Below are positions 27,017-37,208 of a stretch of 64,000 bases of DNA, one piece after another; within the stretch, counting starts at the first letter, position 1, and each line of letters begins with the position of its first letter. The position numbers and the translations under genes were made by a program. Below the pieces are notes generated by a model. It was given only the letters and a program-made list of their open reading frames with translations. It searched no databases and had not been told where the DNA came from. The DNA is taken from NCBI RefSeq assembly GCF_900110605.1, contig NZ_FOFI01000001.1, positions 1-64,000 of the forward strand. Reading direction: 5' to 3'. Source of the stretch: Epilithonimonas lactis (GTDB lineage: Bacteria > Bacteroidota > Bacteroidia > Flavobacteriales > Weeksellaceae).

Positions 27017-28036
27017 TCATTTCACTACCGGCGCTACTTTCTCGCCGAATAATTCTATCGATTTCATCATCACATCGTGCGCAGGATCACCCACATCCAT
27101 GTGTCCGATGAATCTCGATAATCCAAATAATTCTTTCATTTCGGCTATTTTGTCGGCTACTTCATTTGGACTTCCGATGAAGAGTGCACCGTCTTTGCTT
27201 CGGCCACCCTCGTATTGGTCTTTGGTGTACGGCGCCCATCCGCGTTGTCTGCCAATTCTGTCCATTTGGGATTTGTAATTGAAAAAATATTGATCAATAG
27301 CTTTTTGGTCATCACTCACAAAAGAGTGAGAATGGATGGCGATCTGCATTTGGCTTTCGTCGTGTCCCGCTCTCAAATATTCCTGTTTGTAAAAATCAAT
27401 GAGGTTTTTGAACTGTCTTGGCATTCCGCCGATGATGGCAACAATCAATGGTAAACCAAGTTTCGCGGCTCTCAAAACAGATTCTGGCGTTCCACCAACT
27501 GCAATCCAGATTGGTAATTTGCCTCCATTATAAGCTCTTGGATAAACGGTTTGATTTTCCATCGATGGGCGAAGTTTTCCGGTCCACGTTACATTTTCTT
27601 CATTATTTATTTTTAATAGCAGGTCTAATTTCTCTTCGAAAAGTTGATTGTAATCTGATAGATCATAACCAAACAAAGGAAAAGATTCGATGAAGCTTCC
27701 TCTTCCAACGAAGATCTCGGCGCGTCCTTTGGAGATCAGGTCAATGGTTGAAAAGTTCTGATATACTTTTACAGGTTCGGATGAACTTAGAACTGTTACG
27801 CCACTCGCTAATTTGATATTTTTCGTAATGCTGGCTGCAGCTGCCAACAAGATCTCGGGTGATGACACGGCATAATCTTCACGGTGGTGTTCGCCCATTG
27901 CGAAAACGTCCAAGCCAACCTCATCCATCAGTTTTACCTGCTCCAGGATCTCGTTTAGTTTTACGCTTGCATCTCTATATTTTCCGGTTTTTGTGTCCAA
28001 AGAAACATCTCCGAACATTCCTATTCCTAATTCCAT
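27017..28036 (-). CDS. LLM-class flavin-dependent oxidoreductase
   Basis: A 339-residue TIM-barrel enzyme of the bacterial luciferase-like superfamily, group without a close LuxA partner. Recognisable are MELGIGMFGDVSLD, VFAMGEHHREDYAVSSPEIL, VTVLSSSEPVKVYQNF, IDLISKGRAEIFVGRGSF and, late, GSPNEVADKI. FMN or F420 would be reduced elsewhere and used to oxidise an unknown small molecule. The length is usual and the ATG at 28036 gives the normal beta-1 strand. Transcribed alone. Confidence 0.9.
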   Translation of the reverse strand: MELGIGMFGDVSLDTKTGKYRDASVKLNEILEQVKLMDEVGLDVFAMGEHHREDYAVSSPEILLAAAASITKNIKLASGVTVLSSSEPVKVYQNFSTIDLISKGRAEIFVGRGSFIESFPLFGYDLSDYNQLFEEKLDLLLKINNEENVTWTGKLRPSMENQTVYPRAYNGGKLPIWIAVGGTPESVLRAAKLGLPLIVAIIGGMPRQFKNLIDFYKQEYLRAGHDESQMQIAIHSHSFVSDDQKAIDQYFFNYKSQMDRIGRQRGWAPYTKDQYEGGRSKDGALFIGSPNEVADKIAEMKELFGLSRFIGHMDVGDPAHDVMMKSIELFGEKVAPVVK

Positions 28037-28102
28037 AATAGTCTCATTTTTGTTAGAACAAATTTACAGCTTCAAGATCTGGCTGGCATTGATGTAGGGT
28101 AA

Positions 28103-29191
28103 TTATGAATCGGCGCTGTTGTGTCTCTTTTTTAGTTTTAAGAATTGCTTCTCGAAAAGATGATAGGACAAATACGATAAAACGACTGTTACAGAGAATG
28201 ATAACAGAATCACCACAAACCAATGAAGTTCTAACCTTGCTCCGATCTTATTGAACAATTGAACACAGATGATGTGGATCAAATACAAGCCGTAAGTATA
28301 TTTTCCCAACCAAGCCAAGATGCTCTGGTCAGAAATTTTGAAGACATTCTTTTCGCCCAATGTCATTAAAATTAAAATAGAAAATAAGGCGCCGAAAACA
28401 AATGCACTCACATTTTTGTTGATGATGAAAAAATTCGTCGTTACTACGATAGCTAGCAGAACGAAAAGAGCGAACACGTATTTATAGATTGCCGGAATTT
28501 TTTCGAGTTTCTGGATCATGTCTTTGCGGAAAACAAAGATGTAAGCAGGCAAAGCCCCGAAAGCAAAGTAATGAATGTTGGTAAGAATATCGGTGTAGGA
28601 AATGCCATAGTTTCCATAGATCAATCTAAAGACCACTGAAATCAGAATACTGATGACAATCAATCTAGGAACATTTTTGAATGATATAAAATAGAAAATC
28701 AGTCCCCAGATAATGTAAAAATGCTCTTCGATACAAAGCGACCACATCACACTGATCGGCGAAACATTGGGCAGCATATTTTTGTACATCATGACATAGT
28801 TTTCCAGAAATGTAATCGTGAAAAACCAATTGGGATAATAGCCTTCATTTGAGGATGGAAGTTTTAAAACCGATAAAATAAAAGGCGTACAAAATGCAAA
28901 TATGACCATCAAATAATACAGTGGCCAGATCCGTAATATACGTCTCAGGAAAAATCGTTTCAGAGGAACTTTGTTTTGATGGTTGATCTTCTCAATCAGT
29001 AATATGTAAGTGATCAGAAAACCACTCAAGACAAAAAAGAAAGAGACGCCAATATTGCCAGCCTTGGAAAAGTAATGTAGAAAGTTACTTTCAGGAATCG
29101 AGCAATGGTACAGGAAGACCAATAGAAAAGATAAGAATCTCAGGGAGTCAAATGTGTGAAAGTGTACTCTGTCTATTTTTAAAATGCTCAT
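28103..29191 (-). CDS. Acyltransferase family 3 membrane protein
   Basis: A second OafA-type O-acyltransferase, 362 residues and polytopic. The N-terminus FDSLRFLSFLLVFLYHCSIP holds the catalytic His; FVLSGFLITYILLIEK, FLRRILRIWPLYYLM and the acidic WSLCIEEHFYIIWGL follow. About ten hydrophobic helices. It is a paralogue in kind, though not closely similar, of the protein at 8732. The acceptor is presumably a surface polysaccharide or lipid; no glycan cluster surrounds it. The C-terminus is basic. Confidence 0.9.
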   Translation of the reverse strand: MSILKIDRVHFHTFDSLRFLSFLLVFLYHCSIPESNFLHYFSKAGNIGVSFFFVLSGFLITYILLIEKINHQNKVPLKRFFLRRILRIWPLYYLMVIFAFCTPFILSVLKLPSSNEGYYPNWFFTITFLENYVMMYKNMLPNVSPISVMWSLCIEEHFYIIWGLIFYFISFKNVPRLIVISILISVVFRLIYGNYGISYTDILTNIHYFAFGALPAYIFVFRKDMIQKLEKIPAIYKYVFALFVLLAIVVTTNFFIINKNVSAFVFGALFSILILMTLGEKNVFKISDQSILAWLGKYTYGLYLIHIICVQLFNKIGARLELHWFVVILLSFSVTVVLSYLSYHLFEKQFLKLKKRHNSADS

Positions 29192-29305
29192 CTGTATGTT
29201 TCTACATAAAAATTTTAAATCGCACGAAATTACTACATAATAATTACTTTCATAATAAATTGACCTTCAAAGTAAAATTAATTTTAATTCAATTCTATTC
29301 AAAAC

Positions 29306-29341
29306 AAAAGACCTCAGAAAGTTCCGAGGCCTTAAAAAAGA
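29306..29341 (-). terminator. Terminator of the T9SS-sorted protein gene
   Basis: AAGGCCTCGG / CCTCAGAAAG-side stem (plus GACCTC...GAGGCC) followed on the minus strand by TCTTTTG. It lies 21 bases after the stop codon at 29362. The rest of the 29192-29361 gap is AT-rich without a gene. Confidence 0.75.
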
Positions 29342-29361
29342 AAATTTAAAGATAAAAAGGA

Positions 29362-32300
29362 TTATTTCACAATCACTCGCTTCACGTCGCCCTCTGAAGT
29401 CTTGATCAGATAAACGCCTGTAGAAAGTTTTGAGGTATCAATTGTTAAAGCATTGGTTTCTTTGCCTAATAATTTTCCGGACATGTCATACAATTTATAA
29501 CCTTGAGTTCTGTTGAAGTACAAAGTATTGCCTTTGTTCACTGGATTCGGGAAAATGTTGAAGGTCGATTTCTCGGATTTCACATCACCTGTTGCTAAAC
29601 TTGGCGAAACAAGCACTTCATACATGGACAAAGTTCCGCTGATCTCATTGGCAACAATCACGTAGCCTTTTCCTGTCGTGGAGTTTTCTGGCGCGATGTA
29701 AGTAATGCCTTCTGGACCATTGTCGCCACCGTAGGACGTTGTCATTCTGGAATGCTTGTAGTCTGTGAATGTCACATTGCCAGGATCTGTCACATTATAA
29801 ACCATTACGCCGCCTGTTCTTTCTAAAGTTACGAATGCGAAAGTCTGTCCATTAATTGTTCCAAGTGTTACGCCTTCTGGTTCTGGGCCCTTTGCACGGC
29901 TGCGATTTTTAGCACCATTGGCCTCGTTATCTGCATTGAAGATCAAAGGATGATTGGCTGCAATGTGTCTTTCGAACTGGTCGCCGCTGTCGTAAACAAT
30001 CTCTTTTGAATCGGCATTGAAAATCGAGAATGATCTTGCACCCAAAGCATTGATTTGTTCAAATTCATTATCACCGTCTGTATTTCCGTTCACATTTGTC
30101 ACCCGGAATCTGCCTAGATTGTGCGTTGCCTTTAGAATAGAAGCATTTGGGAAAATAGATGGGTCTAATGTATAGCCGTTTGCACCAACCGTCGTTCTCT
30201 CACTGAAACCGCCAAGGTCCTTCTCATCACCTTCGTTGGCTGTCACGATGTAATTGGTATTTCCAACTTTTAGGTAAGCCATTGCATCAGGATTGTAGTA
30301 AGCTTTCACAGGCCAGTTGGCAATCAGGATCTCACCATTGTTATCTGAAGCATCGAAGCCGTTTCCTGGGAGACTCATATCTTTTTGTCCCAATCCCCAG
30401 ATGTTACCCAAGGTTTTTGTTGCTAAATTGACCTCGATCACGGCATTGTTTTCTTGACAAGAAACCCAGGCTTTTTGGCTATCTGCGCTGATAGCGATAT
30501 ATTCTGGCTCCAAGTCTTGCGCTAGAGTGCTCGTAGATTTTACTTTTCTACCGCCAGTCGCTGCCAACGCTGCTTCCTGACCGTTGAAAATCTGCAAAGA
30601 AAGTGTCGTCACATTCGACTGCAAAAGATTTGGAATTCCTCCCGTGATATCGATAATGCTGATAGAACCTTCCGGATCCACGGTGTACGCATCATTTGGT
30701 TCGCCTTCGTTGGCGGTCATCACTTTCGTTCCGTCTGGCGTGAAGGTCACCATATCTGGCAGAACGCCAACATTGACTTGCTTAATGAAATTACCATCGA
30801 TATCAAAGAAAACGACAGAGCCATTCTCCTGTGCATTGGTTGCATTAGGTGAAGCTACGGCAATGATCCCATTTTTCACAGCCACACTTGTGATGCCGCC
30901 ATAAGGAAGCATATTCACAGTTCTGATGACGCTTGGACTGGTTGGATTACTGAAATCAATAATATCAAAAACATCCGTCAAAGAACTGATTGTAAAAAGT
31001 CTTTGAGTTGTTGGATCGTGCACCACAATTTCCGTAGAACTATTATTGTTGCCAGAAGGATCAAAGAATCCTAAATAATTTAGTTCAATTTGTTTGGATG
31101 CAACTGGCGCTTGTTTGTCATTATCAACGATATAAATTGTAGATGAAGCGTCACCAGAAAGAGTTGCGCCAACTGGATTTTCTAAACTTAAAACAAAATA
31201 TTCAGCCTGTTGTTCCTCCAAAGCGTCATCAATAATTGGAATGTTTATCGTAACACTTGTCGTAGAAGGTGTTATGCTGATGGTTTGATTTGCTAATATG
31301 AAGTCACTGCTGTCTGCTGTACTGAATGGCGCAGGTTTCACCCCCAAATTTACAGTCGCTGCTGAAGGATTGGTGACATTAATTTTGAATGCTAACGTTC
31401 CCGCATTCTCATTGACCTTAATGAAATTCTTATCCAAAGAAATGTTTGTTCCGGCGGTGGTGAAAATAGATGAGGTGCTTGTTGTGATTGCATTGTCACT
31501 TGTGTCCTCAACTACATTTGGCTTTAAAGCTAAATAATAAATTTGATTTGGCATCAAACCACCAGTCGGAATAACTGTAATTTTGTTATCGGCAAATGTT
31601 GTGGTGAAAGGCACTGTATTTCCCGTAGCGTTATTTGATCTCAACTCAACCAAATTCTGAGCATTGGTATCAGTGATTGCAGAATTGTCAATTAGTCTAA
31701 CATTTTCATTAAAGGTAATGCTTGGATTTACAGTTGTGGAAGCATTGTTGACATTATTAGCCGGAGCGTAAGTCGCACTAGGTGGGGTTGTATCGACACC
31801 TCCAATCGGATCCGCATCAACAGTGAAATTATCAAATCTATTGTTTCCAACATTTCCGCCTGCGCCTGTGGTGAATTCAACCTTCAGTTTAAAATTCGGA
31901 TTGTTGGCAACACCTGAGATCGTGGAAAGATCAAAAGTGATCAGTTGCGGATTGGCGTCTTGGGAAATGACGGTCTGGTACTGCGTGAAAGTGGTCCCAT
32001 CCAAAGAATAGGACCAAGTTTGTGTTCCTGCCCCAGATCCTGATCGTCTTGTCGTGAATTTTACAACCACATTATTGTAACCCGTGGTTGGCAAATTGAA
32101 TTGCACATTCCCATTGATCGGGTAATTATATCTTAAATGCGTTCCGGAAGGATCTCCGTTTCTAGCATTCAAATTTTCTACGTTGAAGTTCTGTCCGGTT
32201 CCTCCCGCAAAATCGATGAAAGTATCTGTGTTCCCTGTTCCTGTAGATATGGCAGAGATAGAACCATTTAATAATGAGACAGTAGGAGAAGTGATGCTCG

Positions 32301-32415
32301 CAACGGAAGCATTGTTGTTGAAGTTCCAATAGTGAACCAAAGTTTGTCCCGAAGCAAGGCCGTGAAACAGCGCAGCAATCGGCAAAAGACCTCTGAAAAG
32401 GTATTTGTTTTTCAT
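29362..32415 (-). CDS. Choice-of-anchor I protein with T9SS sorting domain
   Basis: A 1017-residue secreted protein. The N-terminal signal peptide (about 1-23, LLPIAALFHGLASGQ) precedes a domain resembling a lamin-tail/choice-of-anchor fold. A bacterial Ig-like domain follows (TYAPANNVNNASTTVNPSIT), a Calx-beta-like segment (about 330-440), and a beta-propeller with the choice-of-anchor I signature GPEPEGVTLGTINGQTFAFV. The last 75 residues form a type IX secretion sorting domain (FNIFPNPVNKGNTLYF ... LSTGVYLIKTSEG ... RVIVK). It should reach the cell surface through the outer membrane. Related proteins include phytase- and phosphatase-like propellers; no catalytic residues are assigned. Confidence 0.88.
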   Translation of the reverse strand: MKNKYLFRGLLPIAALFHGLASGQTLVHYWNFNNNASVASITSPTVSLLNGSISAISTGTGNTDTFIDFAGGTGQNFNVENLNARNGDPSGTHLRYNYPINGNVQFNLPTTGYNNVVVKFTTRRSGSGAGTQTWSYSLDGTTFTQYQTVISQDANPQLITFDLSTISGVANNPNFKLKVEFTTGAGGNVGNNRFDNFTVDADPIGGVDTTPPSATYAPANNVNNASTTVNPSITFNENVRLIDNSAITDTNAQNLVELRSNNATGNTVPFTTTFADNKITVIPTGGLMPNQIYYLALKPNVVEDTSDNAITTSTSSIFTTAGTNISLDKNFIKVNENAGTLAFKINVTNPSAATVNLGVKPAPFSTADSSDFILANQTISITPSTTSVTINIPIIDDALEEQQAEYFVLSLENPVGATLSGDASSTIYIVDNDKQAPVASKQIELNYLGFFDPSGNNNSSTEIVVHDPTTQRLFTISSLTDVFDIIDFSNPTSPSVIRTVNMLPYGGITSVAVKNGIIAVASPNATNAQENGSVVFFDIDGNFIKQVNVGVLPDMVTFTPDGTKVMTANEGEPNDAYTVDPEGSISIIDITGGIPNLLQSNVTTLSLQIFNGQEAALAATGGRKVKSTSTLAQDLEPEYIAISADSQKAWVSCQENNAVIEVNLATKTLGNIWGLGQKDMSLPGNGFDASDNNGEILIANWPVKAYYNPDAMAYLKVGNTNYIVTANEGDEKDLGGFSERTTVGANGYTLDPSIFPNASILKATHNLGRFRVTNVNGNTDGDNEFEQINALGARSFSIFNADSKEIVYDSGDQFERHIAANHPLIFNADNEANGAKNRSRAKGPEPEGVTLGTINGQTFAFVTLERTGGVMVYNVTDPGNVTFTDYKHSRMTTSYGGDNGPEGITYIAPENSTTGKGYVIVANEISGTLSMYEVLVSPSLATGDVKSEKSTFNIFPNPVNKGNTLYFNRTQGYKLYDMSGKLLGKETNALTIDTSKLSTGVYLIKTSEGDVKRVIVK

Positions 32416-32605
32416 GTTTACTTTTATTTTAGATTGGCGTAAAGATGAAATAAAATCCTGTCCAGATACTTTAAATGAATCTTAATTAATGTTTAAGAAA
32501 ACTTGTGTTGATGGTTGTTTTACCGTTGTTTTTAAGTGAAAGTTAATCAACAGTTATCATTAAGATAATTGATGTCGAGCCAAAAGTTCCGCATCTTGCA
32601 AGTCC

Positions 32606-33490
32606 TTATTTTTGTTCTGTAACTTTGGTGTAAATGCTGTGCACCAATCCATCCGCCACAGAGATCTTCGGAACATAGATATGTTTGATGTCTGCCCAGG
32701 TCATCACATTGTTGAAGATGGTCAAGGCTGGAACGATGACGTCTGCGCGGTCTTCCCGGATCTGATATTGCTGCATTCTTTCTTCGACGGAAAGTTTTTC
32801 CATCTCTTTCAGATATTTCTTGATCATGGCAACTGGCATTGGTTTTCCGTCTTTCGTTTTGCTCATCGAGAAGATTTTGTTGATGTTCCCGCCAGATCCA
32901 ATCGCGACCACTGTTTTTTTGCTTTTGATCTTGTCTTTGATCTCATCTTTCATCTCGTCCCAAATTGTTGGCGTTACCAATCCATTCAGTAAACGAATCG
33001 TTCCAATATTGAAAGAATGCTCGTATTGCATCTCGTTGTTTTCGTAGAAAGTCAGTTCTGTAGATCCGCCGCCAACGTCCACATAGAGATAGGCAAAATC
33101 TTTGTCCAGACCTTCTGCAACGTGATTTTCATAGATGAGCGTTGCTTCTTCGTCGCCCGTGATGATCTCGATGTTAATGTCAGATTGTTCTTTTACAATG
33201 TCGATGATTTCCTGTCCGTTTTTCGCATCTCGCATCGCACTTGTAGCGCAGGCTCTGTAATGCTCGACTTTGTAGATCTCCATCAATTCGCGGAAAATGG
33301 TCATTGTTTTGATCACCATTTGTTTTCTTTCTGCGCCAATTTCGCCTTTGCTGAACACATCAAAACCCAGTCTAAGCGGGATTCTCAGAAGATTCAGTTT
33401 TGTGAATTCTGCTTTGCCGTTGGTTTCCTTTACTTCGTTGATGAGCAGTCGGGCGGCATTACTTCCTATATCTATAGCGGCGATTATCAT
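32606..33490 (-). CDS. ppx: Ppx/GppA-type exopolyphosphatase
   Basis: A 294-residue ASKHA-fold phosphatase that degrades polyphosphate or pppGpp. The N-terminal phosphate-binding loop (AAIDIGSNAARLLINEV) and the second one (LYVDVGGGSTELTFY) are clear, with RACATSAMRDAKNG and GDEEATLIYENHV between. It lacks the C-terminal HD domain of long Ppx proteins, so it is the short form usual in Bacteroidota. It lies 40 bases downstream of ppk1 on the same strand, forming the classic polyphosphate synthesis/degradation pair. Confidence 0.93.
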   Translation of the reverse strand: MIIAAIDIGSNAARLLINEVKETNGKAEFTKLNLLRIPLRLGFDVFSKGEIGAERKQMVIKTMTIFRELMEIYKVEHYRACATSAMRDAKNGQEIIDIVKEQSDINIEIITGDEEATLIYENHVAEGLDKDFAYLYVDVGGGSTELTFYENNEMQYEHSFNIGTIRLLNGLVTPTIWDEMKDEIKDKIKSKKTVVAIGSGGNINKIFSMSKTKDGKPMPVAMIKKYLKEMEKLSVEERMQQYQIREDRADVIVPALTIFNNVMTWADIKHIYVPKISVADGLVHSIYTKVTEQK

Positions 33491-33530
33491 TTCTTGAGCT
33501 TAATTAAAAGATTAAATTTAAACTAAATTT

Positions 33531-35600
33531 TTAGTATTTCTGATTTTTGAGATAATTATAAGTCTCGATCTGTGATCTTTTCTCGACTGGATTGTTCGTT
33601 TCCACATATTCATTTCTCATATTTTTGTCGAGAAGTCTGGCTTTCACATTATCTTCCAGCTGAAGGTCCAAAAGTGTCTTCAATTCTTTCTTCAGATTTT
33701 TTTGCAAGATAGGCGTAGCAGCTTCTATCCTGTAATCCAAGTTTCTCGTCATCCAGTCGGCGGAGGAGATGTACATATTCTCTGCACCTTTGTTGTAGAA
33801 GTACATCACTCTGGCGTGCTCCAGATATTCATCCACAATGCTGATCGCGTAGATTTTTTTCTTAAAATCTTTCTGATTCACAGCGCAATAGATTCCTCGG
33901 ACTATCATTTTTGTTGTTACACCTGCTTCTGCAGCTTCATATAATTTTTTGATAAGCGTCCTGTCACTCAGGGAATTCACTTTGATGATCATTTCGGCCT
34001 TCCTTCCAGCTTTGGCTTCCTCTATTTCTTTGTCGATGTGAGCTATGATCTTTTCTCGCATAAACTCCGGACAAACCATCAGGCTTTTGCAACTTTTCAA
34101 TGTGATGGTTGGATCCACTTTTGGTTTGTTGAGGGCAGAGAAGATTTTATTGATGTCTGCCATTATTGCTCTGTTGGATGTCATCACCAGATGGTCGCCA
34201 TAGATCTTGGCCGTTTTCTCATTGAAGTTTCCTGTGCTGACAAATCCGTATTGAATGGTTTTATTATGAACTCTCTTTTTGATGACACAAAGTTTGGCGT
34301 GCACCTTTCTGTTGGGAATCCCGAGAAGCACTTTTACACCTTCCATTTCCAGTTTGTCTTTCCACATCAGATTGGATTCTTCATCAAATCTAGCTCTCAA
34401 TTCCAGCATCACTGTGACTTCTTTTCCGTTTCTGACAGCATTAATTAAAGCATTTACAATTTTGGAACTTGATGCCAAGCGGTAAGCCGTGATCTGAATG
34501 GATTTTACATCCGGATCCATCGCAGCTTCTCTTAATAGATCGATCACGGAATCATAAGAATGGTATGGAAAGGTCAGCAACACATCTTTTTTGATGATCA
34601 CATCTGTCACCCTTTGTTTGTTGGCAAATTCCGGATGGATGAAAGAAGTTCTCTCAACAGGCTTGTGATAAGCTTTGAAGACATCAGGGAAATCCATGAA
34701 ATGTCGGAAGTTGTGGATTTTCTGTCCGGGAATGATGCTGTCTTTCTTGGTAAGATTCAGTTTTTTGATAAGAAATTCCAACAAAGCTTTATCGATTTCC
34801 TTGTCGAAGACAAAACGCGTCGGTTTCCCTTTTCGTCTGCTTTTGATTCCTTTTTCGATTTTGTCCGCTAGTGTTGTCTTAATGTCATTGTCCAGGTCGA
34901 ATTCTGCATCTTTTGTCACTTTGAAGCAATGCGCCGTAAAATCATCATATCCAAAGTAGGAGAAGATGTGCGGTAGATTATAGATGATGACATCTTCCAA
35001 GAGCATCACATCTTTTTGTTCCGGATTCTCGGTCGGAAGCAGGACAAATCTTCCGTTGGCTGTCACTGGCAATTCGATAATGGCATATTGACTCTCGTAC
35101 TGCCATTCTTTCCTGCGCATCGCAATGCCGATGAAAAGACTCTTCTCACGAAGATAAGGCATTGGTTTGTTGTCGTGAAGCAGAACGGGAATGACATTAC
35201 TTTCCACTTCCTCGTCAAAATATTTGACCACGAATTCTTTCTGAGCAGCGGTCAGATGCTTGTGGTCCTTGATGAAAACCTTTTCCTTCGCCATCTCGCG
35301 CTGAACATCCTTCCAGGTTTTGTCGAAATCCTCCTGTTGGTGGATGACGAGCTTGTTTATCTTTTGCAGAATTTTAGATGGCGCATCATAAAAAGATTCG
35401 CTGATGACCTTTTGTTTGAAGTCCATCGCACGCTTTAGTCCAGCAACTCTCACTCGGAAAAACTCGTCCAGATTGTTGGAAAATATTCCTAAAAATCGGA
35501 TTCTCAAATGGATAGGAACACTTTTGTCCATAGCTTCCTGAAGAACTCTGGCGTTGAAGCCGAGCCAGGTGACGTCGCGTGGATTAAATTCTTGTGGCAT
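33531..35600 (-). CDS. ppk1: Polyphosphate kinase 1
   Basis: A 689-residue enzyme that polymerises the ATP gamma-phosphate into polyphosphate. Domain order is normal: N-terminal helical domain (REFNPRDVTWLGFNARVL-like start; YDAPSKILQKIN), a PHP-like head, and two phospholipase-D-like catalytic domains. The autophosphorylated His is in IPNRKVHAKLCVI at about residue 434; AEAGVTTKMIVRGIYC and SADWMTRNLDYRIEAATPI follow. I chose the ATG at 35600 (MPQEFNPRDVTWL); the frame opens 13 codons earlier, but those residues are not family-like. Confidence 0.96.
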   Translation of the reverse strand: MPQEFNPRDVTWLGFNARVLQEAMDKSVPIHLRIRFLGIFSNNLDEFFRVRVAGLKRAMDFKQKVISESFYDAPSKILQKINKLVIHQQEDFDKTWKDVQREMAKEKVFIKDHKHLTAAQKEFVVKYFDEEVESNVIPVLLHDNKPMPYLREKSLFIGIAMRRKEWQYESQYAIIELPVTANGRFVLLPTENPEQKDVMLLEDVIIYNLPHIFSYFGYDDFTAHCFKVTKDAEFDLDNDIKTTLADKIEKGIKSRRKGKPTRFVFDKEIDKALLEFLIKKLNLTKKDSIIPGQKIHNFRHFMDFPDVFKAYHKPVERTSFIHPEFANKQRVTDVIIKKDVLLTFPYHSYDSVIDLLREAAMDPDVKSIQITAYRLASSSKIVNALINAVRNGKEVTVMLELRARFDEESNLMWKDKLEMEGVKVLLGIPNRKVHAKLCVIKKRVHNKTIQYGFVSTGNFNEKTAKIYGDHLVMTSNRAIMADINKIFSALNKPKVDPTITLKSCKSLMVCPEFMREKIIAHIDKEIEEAKAGRKAEMIIKVNSLSDRTLIKKLYEAAEAGVTTKMIVRGIYCAVNQKDFKKKIYAISIVDEYLEHARVMYFYNKGAENMYISSADWMTRNLDYRIEAATPILQKNLKKELKTLLDLQLEDNVKARLLDKNMRNEYVETNNPVEKRSQIETYNYLKNQKY

Positions 35601-35834
35601 TATTGGGTTTTTGATTATCTCAAAAGTAGTAAAATTCATTGTATTAATTTGGGTTTGAAAACTACAATCTTCTTTCGTGTCGGTATGTTTCGGAACTGTA
35701 AACTAATTTTTAAATCAATCGGGAAGAAGGTTTTATTGAAGATTAGATAATTTATTTTCAAAAAATTAATAATATTTATAAAATATATTAAAAAATAATA
35801 TAGATTTGCAGCCCTTTTAATTGATTATAAAAAA

Positions 35835-37061
35835 ATGAAGAAATTTTTACTATTACTGTCAAGCGCTTTTTTCTTGAGCGCTTATGGACAAAGAACTTGT
35901 GGAACGGAGAAAAAGATGGCGGCTTTTTTTGCTGCAAATCCACAGGCACAAGCGAACAGAGAAGCTTTGAAAGATTACCTGATTCACAATGATTTTACAC
36001 AATCAAAAAAAGCAGGTGTTGTCACAATTCCTATTGTTGTTCACGTTTTGTATTCTACAACAGCGATGAACATTTCGGATGCTCAGATCGCTTCCCAGAT
36101 CAAAGTCTTGAATGACGATTTCAGAAAACTCAATGCGGATTTCAGTACAGTGGTTCCGTCTGTTTTCCAGGGTGTTGCCGCGGATATGGAATTGGCTTTC
36201 TGTTTGGCTACCAAAAAACCAGATGGTTCCACAACAACCGGAGTTGAAAGAAAATCGGTAAGCAGCAATTTTAATTTCGATGATAATTATTATAAATCTT
36301 CAGGATTGCCATCTTGGGACACGACAAAATATCTGAACATCTGGGTCGGCAACATCAGCGCAGACTATCTAGGATGGGCTTATCTTCCGGATAATGCTGG
36401 AGGTACAGATGATGGACTTGCGATTGGTTACAAATATTTTGGAACGACCGGAACGGTAGTGTCTCCATATAATAAAGGTAGAACGGCAACACACGAGATC
36501 GGGCATTATTTTGGACTCAATCACATCTGGGGAGACGAGGAGAACTCTTGTGGTACTGCTGCAGGTAATGATGGATGTGCGGATACGCCGGCAACTAAAG
36601 AACCTTATTACGGAGCACCAACATTCCCAACAAATCTATACGCTTGTACCACAACTACCAATGGCTCAATGTTTATGAATTATATGGATTATGTAAACGA
36701 TAATAAAATGGCGATGTTTACAAACAACCAAAAAACCATCACCCAAAATACAATGGCTGGTCCAAGAGCTAGCTTATTGAATTCTAATGCGTGTTCTTTT
36801 CTAGCAGTTGATGATGTGGAAAAATCTAATTCTATTAATTTATTCCCAAATCCTGCGGTTAATTATATTTCTATCGCTTCACCATTGGTTAAGATTAATG
36901 AAGTTGAGATCTTTGCGGCTGATGGAAAATTGGTCAAAAAAGCAAACGTGAAAAACGAAACTGACAAAATTGATGTAAAACAACTTCCTTTGGGAACTTA
37001 CTATGTGAGAACTTACAATGAAAGTGGTTTTGTGAAATCATTGAAGTTTATCAAGAAATAA
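35835..37061 (+). CDS. Secreted M43 metalloprotease with T9SS sorting domain
   Basis: A 408-residue pappalysin-type (M43) zinc protease. A signal peptide (about 1-18, KFLLLLSSAFFLSAYG) is followed by a propeptide-like region and the catalytic domain with HEIGHYFGLNH (HExxHxxGxxH) at about 219-229 and a Met-turn at MFMNYMDYVNDNK. Cysteines typical of the family flank the site. The C-terminal 75 residues are a T9SS sorting domain (INLFPNPAVNYISIA, LPLGTYYVRTYNESG, KSLKFIKK). A -7 box TAGATTTG lies at 35801-35808. The substrate is unknown. Confidence 0.93.
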   Translation: MKKFLLLLSSAFFLSAYGQRTCGTEKKMAAFFAANPQAQANREALKDYLIHNDFTQSKKAGVVTIPIVVHVLYSTTAMNISDAQIASQIKVLNDDFRKLNADFSTVVPSVFQGVAADMELAFCLATKKPDGSTTTGVERKSVSSNFNFDDNYYKSSGLPSWDTTKYLNIWVGNISADYLGWAYLPDNAGGTDDGLAIGYKYFGTTGTVVSPYNKGRTATHEIGHYFGLNHIWGDEENSCGTAAGNDGCADTPATKEPYYGAPTFPTNLYACTTTTNGSMFMNYMDYVNDNKMAMFTNNQKTITQNTMAGPRASLLNSNACSFLAVDDVEKSNSINLFPNPAVNYISIASPLVKINEVEIFAADGKLVKKANVKNETDKIDVKQLPLGTYYVRTYNESGFVKSLKFIKK

Positions 37062-37083
37062 TTCAATTACAATTATAAATCTA

Positions 37084-37112
37084 AAACTCTGTCGATAGGC
37101 GGAGTTTTTTTT
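37084..37112 (+). terminator. Terminator after the M43 protease gene
   Basis: AAACTC / GAGTTT stem around a 12-base loop, followed by eight T. It lies 22 bases after the stop codon. Confidence 0.75.
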
Positions 37113-37208
37113 GGTTAATGACAATTTGTCACTTTTTTTGACGTGGTACAAATATTGAGAATTGGTCATTGTAAATATTAATAATAACAAAAAATAACAT
37201 ATAAAAAA